Below are positions 8,342-17,115 of a DNA stretch of 54,300 nt, in pieces. Source of the stretch: Frankiales bacterium (lineage in GTDB: Bacteria > Actinomycetota > Actinomycetes > Mycobacteriales > SCTD01); assembly GCA_025965755.1 (NCBI GenBank), contig JAOPWI010000214.1:1-54300 (forward strand), read 5' to 3'. The notes under the pieces are model-generated. The model saw nothing but the letters and a program-made list of their open reading frames with translations, was not told the origin of the DNA and searched no databases. Positions within the stretch are counted from its first letter, which is position 1; every line of letters begins with the position of its first letter. Position numbers and translations under genes: made by a program.

Positions 8342-8840
8342 TCAGGACACCCACGGCAGGACGTCCTCGACCGCCCCGTCCGGGCGCTGCTGCCGCCGGA
8401 CGCGCACGTCCTGCACGACGACACGACCGTCGGCGACCAACGCCACGCTGTCCGCTCTGACGGCCCAGTCGTCCACGGCGCAGCCAGCAATCACGGCCGC
8501 CTCGACGTGGTCCGCCTGCGCGAGCAACGCGGACAGCAGCGGCTGCAGCGTGGCGTCGAGGTGGGCGGGAGCGGCGGCGGCAGTGTCGAGCACGGTCTGG
8601 TCGAGGAACACCCCGTCGCCCTGCGGTACCCACCCGATCAGCGCCGGCAGCGCCTTGCGGTCGATGACCCGGTCGTACAGTCTGACCACGCTCGTGCGGT
8701 CCAGCCCCAGCAGCCTGCGGAGCACAGCGGTCTTCCCGGCACCGGATGCGCCGCGGAGCGCCGCGGAGCGCCACACCTGCGCCGAAGGGGACGACCAGCG
8801 TGCCCACGTCCGGCGAGTCGAGACGCAGGAAGGGAGTCAC
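8342..8840 (-). pseudogene. ABC-ATPase-like gene broken by a 10-bp tandem duplication
   Basis: Translation from GTG 8840 gives a plausible N-terminus (MTPFLRLDSPDVGTLVVPFG), but the frame is lost at 8748-8772. There CCGCGGAGCG stands twice in tandem (8751-8760, 8761-8770). Removing one copy joins GVALRG directly to ASGAGKT (Walker A) and a Q-loop-like IGWVPQG, restoring a frame of about 160 residues that ends at 8342. The ABC signature and a clear Walker B are not seen, so even the repaired product is atypical. An internal GTG at 8776 could give a shortened ATP-binding fragment of 144 residues. It may be a dead gene, a slipped-strand on/off switch or an assembly error. Confidence 0.6.
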
Positions 8841-8846
8841 CGGTCG

Positions 8847-10097
8847 ATGCTAGGGGTCGTCAGCACGCCGGGCGGTGCCGACACCTACGGCAGCATGCGC
8901 AGCCGGCTCATGCACATCGCACGCCTGCTGGTCGGTGGCGTCGAGGTGGCCGAGGTTCTGCAGAACGTCGCTCGCGCAGCCTGCGAGGTGGCCGGTTACG
9001 ACCGCTGCGTCGTCGCGACGGCGGAGGGTCTGACGCTGCGCGGCCGGGCTGGGTACGGAGTCTCTGACGCCGATGTCGAGAGCATCGACCTGAGCCTGGC
9101 GGAGGTGCCCGAGCTGGCCCGCCTGCTGCCCGGCCGCGAGCCGCTCGTGCTCGTCGCCGAGGAGGTGGCGCGTGCCATCCCCGAGGACTACGTCGACCTG
9201 TTCGACATCGCGGGCACGCTGGTCGTCATCCCGCTGTCGTCGTCGTCGACGGATCTGCGCGGCCTCGTCTTCGTCGATCGCGCGGGCAAGCGCTTCACGC
9301 CGTCGCAGGACGAGCTGCGAGCACTGGTGGACTTCGCTGACGTCGCCGCACTGGTGCTGCAGAACGCGATCCTGTCGGAGGACAGCCGGGTGCTGGCGGC
9401 GGTCCTGGAGCGCAGCCGCATGGCCACCGGACTGCACGACGGCGTGACGCAGATGCTCTTCGCCGTCGACCTGGCCCTGCAGGAGGCGCTGGCGGTGCCC
9501 CGTCTGCCGGCCGGGGCCCGACAGCACATCGTGCGCGCGCAGCAGGACGTGGCCTCCAGCAGTCAGCAGCTGCGTGCTGCTCTCTTCGAGCTCACGCAGG
9601 AGCCGGAGCAGGTCCCCGCGGCGCGGCATGACGCGCAGCTCGCTCCCGCGCCGCCCCGCGACCAGGACCCATGGCTGAGCGACGTCCGCGTCATCGTGGA
9701 CGAGTTCTTCCGACGGTCCGGCATCGGCGTGGACTTGCAGGTGCGTGGCGAAGGCCGCAAGCCGCAGACCGCAGCCCTCGACATCTTGCTGCGCACGGTT
9801 CGTGAAGGTCTGGCGAACGTCGTCAAGCACGCCCAAGCGACCGAGGTGACGGTGGTGGTCCGGCGCAGCGACCACTGGTGGATGGCCGAGGTCCACGACG
9901 ACGGGGTCGCCGATCCGACTGCCCTGCGGCGAGCACTCGCGGTGGCGGGAGCACGCCCTGGGGCTGACAGCGGCTACGGGCTGCTGAGCCTCAAGCAGCA
10001 GGCCAGCCGGGTCGGCGGGCGCCTGTGGTTGTCGACGTCGACCCGGCTGCAGGGCCTGCAGGTGACCACGTCCGTGCCGACGGGGCCGGAGGCGTGA
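8847..10097 (+). CDS. GAF-domain sensor histidine kinase (HisKA_3/NarX-like)
   Basis: A 416-residue soluble kinase. ATG 8847 has GGAAGGGAG upstream. Residues about 20-180 form a GAF domain. The dimerisation/phosphoacceptor helix reads ERSRMATGLHDGVTQMLF, with the histidine in LHDG as in HisKA_3 kinases. The ATPase domain keeps an N-box (VREGLANVVKHA) and a late SGYGLLSLKQQA motif; its G1 box reads DDGVADP, lacking the usual DxGxG. No transmembrane segment is present, so it senses a cytoplasmic signal. Its stop overlaps the start of the regulator gene by 4 bases (GTGA), so the two are a pair. Confidence 0.9.
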   Translation: MLGVVSTPGGADTYGSMRSRLMHIARLLVGGVEVAEVLQNVARAACEVAGYDRCVVATAEGLTLRGRAGYGVSDADVESIDLSLAEVPELARLLPGREPLVLVAEEVARAIPEDYVDLFDIAGTLVVIPLSSSSTDLRGLVFVDRAGKRFTPSQDELRALVDFADVAALVLQNAILSEDSRVLAAVLERSRMATGLHDGVTQMLFAVDLALQEALAVPRLPAGARQHIVRAQQDVASSSQQLRAALFELTQEPEQVPAARHDAQLAPAPPRDQDPWLSDVRVIVDEFFRRSGIGVDLQVRGEGRKPQTAALDILLRTVREGLANVVKHAQATEVTVVVRRSDHWWMAEVHDDGVADPTALRRALAVAGARPGADSGYGLLSLKQQASRVGGRLWLSTSTRLQGLQVTTSVPTGPEA

Positions 10098-10708
10098 CGC
10101 TCACCGTCGCGGTCCTCGACGACCACGAGGTCGTGCTGGAGGGGCTGATCCGTGGGTTGGAGCGCCACGGGGTCGACGTGGTGGTCAACGAGACGGCAGC
10201 CACGCCGTACCTGGTGGAGGTCGAGCGCCATCGGCCCGCTGTCTGCCTGGTCGACCTGCGTCTCGGAGGTGAGGTCACCGGCTTCGACGTCGTCGCCCGC
10301 TGCCGCGAGCTCTCGCCGGACAGCCGCGTCGCCGTTCTGACGAGCAACGAGGACCCACGTGCTGCCGCGCGCGCCATCGAGGCCGGTGCCTCCGGGTACC
10401 TGCTGAAGGACATCGCGATGAAGCAGCTGGTCGACCGGCTGGAGGCGGTGCGCGACGGGAACCTCGTCCTCGACGAGAGGGTGGCCGAGGGCGTGCTGCG
10501 CCCGCAGCCCGGCACACGCAGTCCGCAGAACCGGCAACTCCTCAAGCTGGTGGCCGCCGGGCTGACCAACCGCCAGATCGGCGCGGAGATGCACCTGTCT
10601 CCGCACACCGTCAAGGAGTACTTGAGCAAGATCATGCGTGAGCTGGGGACCCACACTCGAGCGGAGACGGTCGCGACGGCGTCCCAGCGCGGCCTGCTCG
10701 ACGACTGA
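10094..10708 (+). CDS. NarL/LuxR-family response regulator
   Basis: A 204-residue regulator from GTG 10094, which overlaps the kinase stop by 4 bases. The receiver domain (residues about 3-120) has the acidic DD pair (VLDDHE), the phosphoacceptor aspartate in CLVDLRLGG and the lysine in YLLKD. The C-terminal helix-turn-helix (LVAAGLTNRQIGAEMHLSPHTVKEYLSKI) is of the LuxR/GerE type. It is the output of the adjacent GAF kinase. Targets are unknown; no binding site was identified. Confidence 0.95.
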   Translation: MTLTVAVLDDHEVVLEGLIRGLERHGVDVVVNETAATPYLVEVERHRPAVCLVDLRLGGEVTGFDVVARCRELSPDSRVAVLTSNEDPRAAARAIEAGASGYLLKDIAMKQLVDRLEAVRDGNLVLDERVAEGVLRPQPGTRSPQNRQLLKLVAAGLTNRQIGAEMHLSPHTVKEYLSKIMRELGTHTRAETVATASQRGLLDD

Positions 10709-10721
10709 GCGCGTTCAGTCG
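10702..10721. terminator. Bidirectional hairpin between convergent genes
   Basis: CGACTGA (10702-10708) pairs with TCAGTCG (10715-10721) around a six-base loop. The TGA stops of both convergent genes lie in the two arms, so the hairpin could end both transcripts. The stem is short. Confidence 0.4.
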
Positions 10722-10951
10722 CGCAGGACCCCCAGCGCCACGGCCGCCACCAGGCACAGACCTGCCCCCGCGCAGGCGACGCTGCCGCGACGGAGCATGC
10801 GGGCGCGCAGGTCGCGCTCGTGCTCGTCCAGCACCGCGGGCGCCAGGACGGGCGCGTTGCGCCACCCCCAGATGCCGAGGCCCAGGAGCACGAGGGCGAC
10901 CAACACCACGAGGGCTGTCGTGAGCGCAGTGGCTCCCGCGGTCCTCGTCAC
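10715..10951 (-). CDS. Small two-helix membrane protein at the end of the mce operon
   Basis: A 78-residue protein from GTG 10951, overlapping the stop of the isomerase gene by 4 bases (GTGA). It has two hydrophobic segments (residues about 9-29 and 58-75) separated by a charged loop (LDEHERDLRARMLRR), so both ends probably face the same side. Translational coupling ties it to the mce operon. No family is recognised; a minor accessory subunit of the transporter is a guess. Confidence 0.65.
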   Translation of the reverse strand: MTRTAGATALTTALVVLVALVLLGLGIWGWRNAPVLAPAVLDEHERDLRARMLRRGSVACAGAGLCLVAAVALGVLRD

Positions 10952-12249
10952 CTGGGCGGCGTCGCGGTCGGGACCGTCGAGGCGGCCGGCGGAGTGGGCA
11001 CCCCGAGGTCGGGCTCGGGATCGGCCGGGCGGTAGTCGGCCGCGTACTCGACGTCCGCGTCCACGACCAGGTCGATCACGTGGTCCCGCCAGACAGCGAC
11101 AGCCCGTTCCGTCTCCTGCTGCTGGCGCAGCTGGTCTCGCACCTGCTCGAAGGTGCTGGGGGCGCTTGGCACGACGCGGTCGACGCGACCGAGGTGCCAG
11201 CCCAGGGACGTCTGCACAGGCCCGAACAGGGCGCGCGCGGGCACGGCGAAAGCAGCAGCGGCGAAGGCGGGGTCGAGCTCCGCAGCAGTGAGCAGGCCCA
11301 GCTCACCGCCCTTGTCCTTGGTGCTGGTGTCGAGCGAGGTCTGTGCCGCGACAGCGGTGAGGTCCTGGCCGGCGCGCAGTCTGCGCAGAACTGCCTGTGC
11401 GACCGCCTGTTCCGCCACGACGATGTGCCGGACCTGCCGCCGCTCCGGCACGGCGTACGTGGCCGGGTCCGCTGAGAACATCGCCTGCAGCTCGGCGTCG
11501 GTGACCTCGACCTCGTCGGTCGTGCGGTCGAACAGGTCTCGCACCTCGAGCTGGCGGCGGATCTCGGCGAGCACGTCCTTCTCCCCCACCCCCTGCGCCC
11601 CGAGCGCCTGCACGTACGCGGCCCGGCCGCCCTGCGGGTAGCGCTGGAGCAGGAAGCGGTCGAGGGCGTCGCTCACCGTCTTGTCGGCGATGCGGATGTC
11701 CTGTGCGCGCGCGGCGTCATCCAGGACGAGGCTGATGGCCATCGCCTTGGCGGTGTCCCTGCGGAAGCGGTCGAGGCCGGCGGCGTCCTCGGGCACCTGC
11801 ACCCCGTACAGCGCCCGCAGGACGTCGGTGCGTCGCTGGACCGCGGCCTCCGTGACCACGCGGTCCCCCACCCGAAAAGCCGCATCCTGCGGGAGGCCGG
11901 CCCACGGCGCCCAGCGCACCAGGCCGGCCGCACCGACCGCGACGACCAGCACGGCGAGCAGGGCCACCTTCGCCGTCCGACGGGAGCGGGCAGCCGGAGC
12001 GGGTCCCCCGTCCGCGACGGGGGGTGTGACCGCTTCCGCCACGCTCTCGCTGTCGGCACCAGGGAGCGACGCACGGCTGCCCTGCGTCCGGGCGACGTCG
12101 GGCGTCGGCGGGCCGACCTGGACGGCCTCAGCGAGCTGCTCCAGCTGCGGCGGGGTCGCCCCGTGCTTGGCGCGACCCTCGTGGGTGTCGTCGGCGACGC
12201 CGACCGCGGTCGTGTCGCTCCCGGGTTCTTCGACGTTGCTGTCGCTCAT
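10948..12249 (-). CDS. Membrane-anchored PpiC/SurA-type peptidyl-prolyl isomerase
   Basis: A 433-residue protein from ATG 12249, whose ATGA overlaps the stop of the RND gene. A cytoplasmic Pro/Thr-rich tail of about 95 residues precedes one membrane helix (VALLAVLVVAVGAAGLVRW). A SurA-like N-domain follows, then a parvulin domain (RQVRHIVVAEQ..., then KGGELGLL and a late GPVQTSLGWHLGRV motif), the typical PpiC order. The C-terminus is a Pro/Thr tail. It should sit in the membrane with the chaperone part outside and help fold exported proteins; its place in the operon suggests the MCE proteins as clients. Confidence 0.88.
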   Translation of the reverse strand: MSDSNVEEPGSDTTAVGVADDTHEGRAKHGATPPQLEQLAEAVQVGPPTPDVARTQGSRASLPGADSESVAEAVTPPVADGGPAPAARSRRTAKVALLAVLVVAVGAAGLVRWAPWAGLPQDAAFRVGDRVVTEAAVQRRTDVLRALYGVQVPEDAAGLDRFRRDTAKAMAISLVLDDAARAQDIRIADKTVSDALDRFLLQRYPQGGRAAYVQALGAQGVGEKDVLAEIRRQLEVRDLFDRTTDEVEVTDAELQAMFSADPATYAVPERRQVRHIVVAEQAVAQAVLRRLRAGQDLTAVAAQTSLDTSTKDKGGELGLLTAAELDPAFAAAAFAVPARALFGPVQTSLGWHLGRVDRVVPSAPSTFEQVRDQLRQQQETERAVAVWRDHVIDLVVDADVEYAADYRPADPEPDLGVPTPPAASTVPTATPPR

Positions 12250-14561
12250 CGGGTGGCCAGCTCCGGTTCCGGAGTGCTCGTCCTGCACGTGTTCTCATCC
12301 TTCGTGTCCGTCTTGCTCTTGGCAGCCCCTGCACAGGCGACGACGAGGGCACTGCTCATGTAGGCGAGCAGGAGCGACCCGACGAGGACGAGGCCGAACT
12401 CCTGGATCACCCGGAGGTCGCTCGCGAGCAGGGCCAGGAAGCCGGCGACCCCGGTGGCCGCCGCGACGCCCACGGCGTGCTGCACGGGCCGGTGCCCGGA
12501 CTGCCGCGCGTACAGCCCGAGCAGGGTGAACTCGCAACCGACGGCGGCGACCAGCGCACCGAGCGAGGTGGTCAGCGGTGACACGCCGAGCCCGCTGACG
12601 GCGAGGGCGGCGAAGCCCCAGCCGGCGGCCAGGCCGGCCGCGAGCAGCGCCCACAGCGCGTCCCGCCGCCGTCTCAGCCCGAGAGCGGCCACCACGGTGA
12701 GCACGGCCAGGGCGATCAGGTTGGGCAGGACGCGGTCGCGCGTCAGGGCGTCGTAGCCCTCAACGGCCACGACCGGCAGGCCGGCGACCCGCACGCTCGC
12801 TCCGGGCGGAGGCGGGGGCAGGGCGGCGCGCACGTCGTCGAGCAGGACCTGCAGCTGCGCCAGGTCAGCGATGCGGATGCCGAGCGTCACGACCGACTCG
12901 CGCCGGTCACTGCGCACCACCGCCCCGAGCAGGTACGGCGGTACGAGGTCAGCCGCTGCGAGGACCTGGCTGGACGTCGGGGACGGACCGACGAAGCCCA
13001 GCAGCGTGTCTGGGCTCGCGAGGACGCGCAGCCGGTCCCCCAGCCTGACGACGAGAGCCTCCTCGGCGGCCCGGCTCCAGGCCAGGGCCTCGGGGGCGAG
13101 CACGTCGGGCGCGCGCAGGACCACCGCGACCTCGCCGGTAGCGCCGAGGACGCGCTCCGCCTGCTCGGCCTCGTGGACGGCCGGCAGACCTCTCGCAGTG
13201 CTCTGCGGACTGGCCTCGACCTCCAGCCGGGGCAGGCTCCACCAGCCTCCTGCGGCGAGCACCGTCCCGGCCAGGAGCAGCGCGAGCAGCCGAGGCCGAC
13301 GCGACGGAGCCCGCACCGGCTCCCCGACAGGGACGGCCGCGGATCGCGCGCCGGCCGTAGCCCGTGGCGTCGTGACGAGCGCTACCGCGAGCGAGGCGAG
13401 CACCCCGAGCGCGAGGGCGAGACCGAGCCCGCGGACGAAGGGCAGCGGGGACAGCCCGAGGGAGGCGAAGGCGGCCGCGCTCGCCACGCCCACGACGACC
13501 ACGACGCGACGGTCTGGTCGACCGGCGAGGTAGACGGGGTAGTTGTTGCCGACACCGATGAGGATGGGCATCAGCGCCAGCATGCCGAGCGACAGCGGCG
13601 CACCCACGAGCCCGAGCACCGCGAGCGTCGTCGCGGTCGCCGTGACGGCGGCCAGCAGGGGCAGCAGTCGCGCACGACGCGGTCCGCGGCCCGTCCCGAG
13701 CAGCACCACGCCGACCAGGACGACCGCGAGCGCGCCGAGACCGGGCAGCTCGCGCCGCACGGTGTCCGCGAGCGCGGCGGACAGGACGGGCGTCCCGGTG
13801 ACCCGGACCTGCGCGCCGTCGAGGTCGGCTTCGCGCACAGCCGAGCGGACGGCTCGTGTCAACGCCTCGGTGTCCAGCTGGTCCAGGTCCTCGCGCGGAC
13901 GCACCAGGACGGCGACGCTGCGCGGCGACGGCAGCACGAACCGGTACTGCGGTCGCGGCCGCGCGTCGGGGCCGTACGCGACGCTCTTGACGAAGCCGGG
14001 GTTGCTCAACGTCGGCAGGCCCGCGTCGAGACCTCCGGCGAGCAGCGAGCCGTACCGCCGGTCGAACCCGGCGGTCGCACGGTCCCCCGCTGCCTGCACC
14101 TGCGCGGCGGACCCGCCCGCGTCCTGCGCCTTCTTGCGCGCCACGTCCCGTAGTCCGTCGCGGCGTCCGCTGATGCGTGCCAGCAGCTGCTGCGTCTGCG
14201 CCGCGACCTGGTTCAAGGAGGTGGCCGGTCCGTAGACGACGGCGACGTCCTCCAGCCCCGCCAGCCGACCCTCGAGCCGCAGGAGCTCCGGCAGCACCTC
14301 CGGCGACAGCATCCCGCCGTCGGTGCGCGCGGTGAGCAGCACGACGACGGGGTCTCCGCCGAAGGAGCTCTGCAGGTCCCGCAGGTCGTCGGCGCTGGTC
14401 GACGTCGCAGGCAGGAAGGACCGGATGCCGGTGTCCACCTCGAGCCGGACCAGGCCGGCGACGGCGAGCGCCCCGACGAGCAGGAGTCCGGCGGCCCGCC
14501 GCAGGGCGGGGGCTCCTGCCGCTCCTGCCCGCAACGGGCGCCCGGTTCGTCGCCACCTCAC
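12246..14561 (-). CDS. RND/MMPL-family transporter
   Basis: A 771-residue polytopic protein with RND architecture: one N-terminal helix, a large outside loop (about 45-270), five helices (about 275-420), a second outside loop (about 445-600) and a final helix group (about 605-755). It starts at GTG 14561, overlapping the last MCE stop, and its stop overlaps the isomerase start. The second half carries the MMPL-type run (VSGLGVSPLTTSLGALVAAVG). It resembles hopanoid- or lipid-moving RND proteins (HpnN/MMPL) more than drug pumps. In the mce operon it probably works with the lipid importer, perhaps by handling substrate at the outer envelope. Confidence 0.87.
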   Translation of the reverse strand: MRWRRTGRPLRAGAAGAPALRRAAGLLLVGALAVAGLVRLEVDTGIRSFLPATSTSADDLRDLQSSFGGDPVVVLLTARTDGGMLSPEVLPELLRLEGRLAGLEDVAVVYGPATSLNQVAAQTQQLLARISGRRDGLRDVARKKAQDAGGSAAQVQAAGDRATAGFDRRYGSLLAGGLDAGLPTLSNPGFVKSVAYGPDARPRPQYRFVLPSPRSVAVLVRPREDLDQLDTEALTRAVRSAVREADLDGAQVRVTGTPVLSAALADTVRRELPGLGALAVVLVGVVLLGTGRGPRRARLLPLLAAVTATATTLAVLGLVGAPLSLGMLALMPILIGVGNNYPVYLAGRPDRRVVVVVGVASAAAFASLGLSPLPFVRGLGLALALGVLASLAVALVTTPRATAGARSAAVPVGEPVRAPSRRPRLLALLLAGTVLAAGGWWSLPRLEVEASPQSTARGLPAVHEAEQAERVLGATGEVAVVLRAPDVLAPEALAWSRAAEEALVVRLGDRLRVLASPDTLLGFVGPSPTSSQVLAAADLVPPYLLGAVVRSDRRESVVTLGIRIADLAQLQVLLDDVRAALPPPPPGASVRVAGLPVVAVEGYDALTRDRVLPNLIALAVLTVVAALGLRRRRDALWALLAAGLAAGWGFAALAVSGLGVSPLTTSLGALVAAVGCEFTLLGLYARQSGHRPVQHAVGVAAATGVAGFLALLASDLRVIQEFGLVLVGSLLLAYMSSALVVACAGAAKSKTDTKDENTCRTSTPEPELATR

Positions 14562-15853
14562 TCGCGCTCCTCGACCACCCGGGTGTAGTCGCCGTCGAAC
14601 GGCCCCGGGCTCGCCGCTTGCCCGGGGCGGGGATAGGCGTTGGACTTGTCGAGGGCCCCGGTGTTCGTGGCGTAGGGCAGTCCTCGCACGGACTGCTCGT
14701 TGGCGATGGCGAACACCCGCAGGTAGTGGCCGTTCGCGTCCGACTGACGCAGGTTCGCCGAGAAGTTGGAGAAGAAGGCCCCGAGGTCGGCGCCGTAGGG
14801 CTGCAGGTAGGCCAACATCGGGTTCAGGTCCGCGAGGGCGACACGTGCGCGCGGTACGAGGGCCTGTCCCTGCTTCGCGAGCCGCGGCGTGCGCTGCAGC
14901 GTGGCCGGCGCCTTGTCCAGCACGCCCTGCAGCGCCGGCACCGACGACCGGAGCTCGCGTGCCGTCGCCGGCAGCTCGAGCAGGGCGGCGTCCAGGGCGG
15001 GCGCCGCCAGGCGCAGGTCCGCGGCGACCGGCGCCAGCACGGTCGCCAGCTCCTGCAGGTCGCGGGTCGCGGTGGTGGCGGACGAGGCGAGCCCCGGGAG
15101 TGCCTGCACGGACGAGGCCACGTCGGTCGACCGTGCGGCCGTGACTGAGGACAGCTGCTGCGCCGACTCGACGAGGCGGGTGATGTCGCCGTGTCCGCCG
15201 TCGAGCGCGCTCAGCAGGACGGCGGTCTGCCGTGACAGGGCCGTCAGGTCGGCCGACTGAGCGGCGAGAGCGTCGACGGTGGTCGCGCCCTCACGGCCGA
15301 GCCCGCCTGCTCCTTCGAGCAGAGCGTCGAGGTCGGCGCCGCGCCCGTCCGTGCTCCTGGCCAGGGACTGGACCGTCTGCTGCAGCGCGGTCCTCGTCTT
15401 CGGGTCCAGGGAGCGCAGGACGTCGTCGAGCTGGACGGAGGCCAGCTCGGCCGTCGCCGGCAGCGTGCCGCCGTCCTCGATCTGGGGCCCGCTGCCGTCC
15501 ACGACTTCGAGGTAGGACTCCTCGATCAGGGTCTTGCTGCGCAGGCGGAGCGTGGCGCCCTGGTGCAGGGGAGCCGTGTCCTCGTCCAGCTGCATGACCA
15601 CGCGGGCGGCCCCGTCCCGCGTCTCCAGCTCCCGCACCTTGCCGGCCAGGACGCCGGCGATGCGCACGTCCGAGTCGTAGGACAGGTTCTGCACGTCCGA
15701 GACCGTGGCAGCCACGCGGTACCCCTCGGTGAGGGGCCCGAGCTGACCGCCCATCTTCACCCACATGAACAGGAAGAACGCGAGGCAGGCCAGGAGGAAG
15801 GCGAGCACCACGCCCAGCCGGACCTTCGGGAGCGACGCTGCGGGGATCCTCAT
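14558..15853 (-). CDS. MCE family protein 6
   Basis: 431 residues. An N-terminal membrane helix (LGVVLAFLLACLAFFLFMWV, about 13-32) is followed by the MCE domain (about 45-120: YRVAATVSDVQNLSYDSDVRIAGVLAG...) and a long helical region likely to build a needle or tunnel with the other MCE subunits. The tail has SNAYPRPGQA, a version of the asparagine/proline motif that ends several actinobacterial Mce proteins. No lipobox is seen. ATG 15853 overlaps the previous gene by 4 bases. It should form part of a hexameric lipid channel across the envelope. Confidence 0.93.
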   Translation of the reverse strand: MRIPAASLPKVRLGVVLAFLLACLAFFLFMWVKMGGQLGPLTEGYRVAATVSDVQNLSYDSDVRIAGVLAGKVRELETRDGAARVVMQLDEDTAPLHQGATLRLRSKTLIEESYLEVVDGSGPQIEDGGTLPATAELASVQLDDVLRSLDPKTRTALQQTVQSLARSTDGRGADLDALLEGAGGLGREGATTVDALAAQSADLTALSRQTAVLLSALDGGHGDITRLVESAQQLSSVTAARSTDVASSVQALPGLASSATTATRDLQELATVLAPVAADLRLAAPALDAALLELPATARELRSSVPALQGVLDKAPATLQRTPRLAKQGQALVPRARVALADLNPMLAYLQPYGADLGAFFSNFSANLRQSDANGHYLRVFAIANEQSVRGLPYATNTGALDKSNAYPRPGQAASPGPFDGDYTRVVEERE

Positions 15854-17115
15854 CGGGTGGTGCCCTTCTCGGCAGCGCTGACGTCGGGCAGGCCCATCGG
15901 GACGGAGTTGGGGCTGACCTGGAACAGGCCGCGCAGGATGCCTCCGTTGGCGTCCTCCAGGCTCGTCACGCTCGTCGTGTTGTAGACGAAGTCCTTGACG
16001 TCAGGGAGGTACTCCACGAGCTCGGCGGTGGCCGCGTCGGCTCGGCTGGTCACCCGACGGACGTCGGACAGGACGGGCCGCAGGTCAGCCAGGACCGGGC
16101 GCAGGTCGGCCACGAGGGGCCGGGCCTGCCGCGCCAGCGGGCCCGCGACGTCGAGCGTGCTGTCCAGCCGCCCGACCGTCTTCTGCAGCTGGTCGAGGGC
16201 GGCCGGGAGCTCCTCGCTGGCACCGCTGAGCGCGTCCAGAGCCGGGTCGAGCTCCTCGGTCAGGGCGCTCACGCTGGTCGTCGCCCGCTGCAGCTCCGCC
16301 GTGACGCCCGGCAGCTCGGCGAGAGCGGCGTCCAGCTCGTCGTCGCTGTCGCGCAGGACGGACAGGGTGGCCCGCGCGTCGGAGACGAGCGAGGTCAGAC
16401 GGACGTCGTCGCGGCCGGCGGCCGCCGCGATGTCGGACAGGGAGGTGACGAGCCGGCGGATCGTGTCGCGGCGCTGCGCCAGCTGCTCGACGACCGGTTG
16501 CAGCGACGTCAGGGTGCCGTCCGCAGCCTCGAGGCCGGGGGGCAGGTCGACGGCAGCGTTGGCCAGCCCGACGTCGGCCTCAGCCAGGAGGCTGCCGACC
16601 GCCGTGCGCGACTCCTCGTCGAGGTGCTGGAGGACCTCGTCCACCTGCTCGGGGTCCTCGGTCTGGCTGGCCGGGATGACGCCACCCTCGCGGAGCGGCT
16701 TGCCGGGTGCGCCTCCAGCCGCGACCTCGACGTACATCTCGTTCAGCGGGCTCTTGGGCCGCAGAACGAGACGCGCGTTGTCGTAGACCCGGCTCGCTCG
16801 GTCGCCATCGAGCTTGAGCGTGAGGCGGGCGCGGCCGTCGTCCGTGACGTCAGCGCCCACGATGTCGCCGACGGTGACGCCGGCCATGCGCACCTCCTGA
16901 CCGTTGCCGGGGCTGATACCGGGTGCTTCCTCGAAGTCCGCCGCGAAGGTGAAGCTGTCGTCCCAGGGCGAGGAGACCCGCTGCTGGCTGAGGATGTAGC
17001 CCCCGACGACGAGACCCAGGACGACGAGTCCGGCGATCACGGCGGTGTCCCGAGGGAGGCCAGGGGTGCGGCGCAGCCGGTCGAGCAGCCGGGAGGTGCG
17101 GGTGGGGCTGCTCAC
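15850..17115 (-). CDS. MCE family protein 5
   Basis: 421 residues from GTG 17115, chosen because the GTGA overlaps the stop of the preceding gene and the membrane helix (TAVIAGLVVLGLVVGGYILS, about 24-43) then sits near the start. The MCE domain spans about 55-130 and contains ISPGNGQEVRMAGVTVGDIVG. It is followed by a long run of repeating leucine/alanine/valine helices (residues about 160-370). The C-terminus lacks the NAYP motif seen in MCE 3 and 6. The position that often encodes a lipoprotein in mycobacterial mce operons shows no cysteine lipobox here. Confidence 0.92.
   Translation of the reverse strand: MSSPTRTSRLLDRLRRTPGLPRDTAVIAGLVVLGLVVGGYILSQQRVSSPWDDSFTFAADFEEAPGISPGNGQEVRMAGVTVGDIVGADVTDDGRARLTLKLDGDRASRVYDNARLVLRPKSPLNEMYVEVAAGGAPGKPLREGGVIPASQTEDPEQVDEVLQHLDEESRTAVGSLLAEADVGLANAAVDLPPGLEAADGTLTSLQPVVEQLAQRRDTIRRLVTSLSDIAAAAGRDDVRLTSLVSDARATLSVLRDSDDELDAALAELPGVTAELQRATTSVSALTEELDPALDALSGASEELPAALDQLQKTVGRLDSTLDVAGPLARQARPLVADLRPVLADLRPVLSDVRRVTSRADAATAELVEYLPDVKDFVYNTTSVTSLEDANGGILRGLFQVSPNSVPMGLPDVSAAEKGTTR

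Noticed and set aside
8238..8846. A 200-residue N-terminal extension of the GAF kinase.
   Set aside because: It would run antisense across the ABC-like gene, has an arginine/alanine-rich non-domain composition, and a good Shine-Dalgarno supports ATG 8847.
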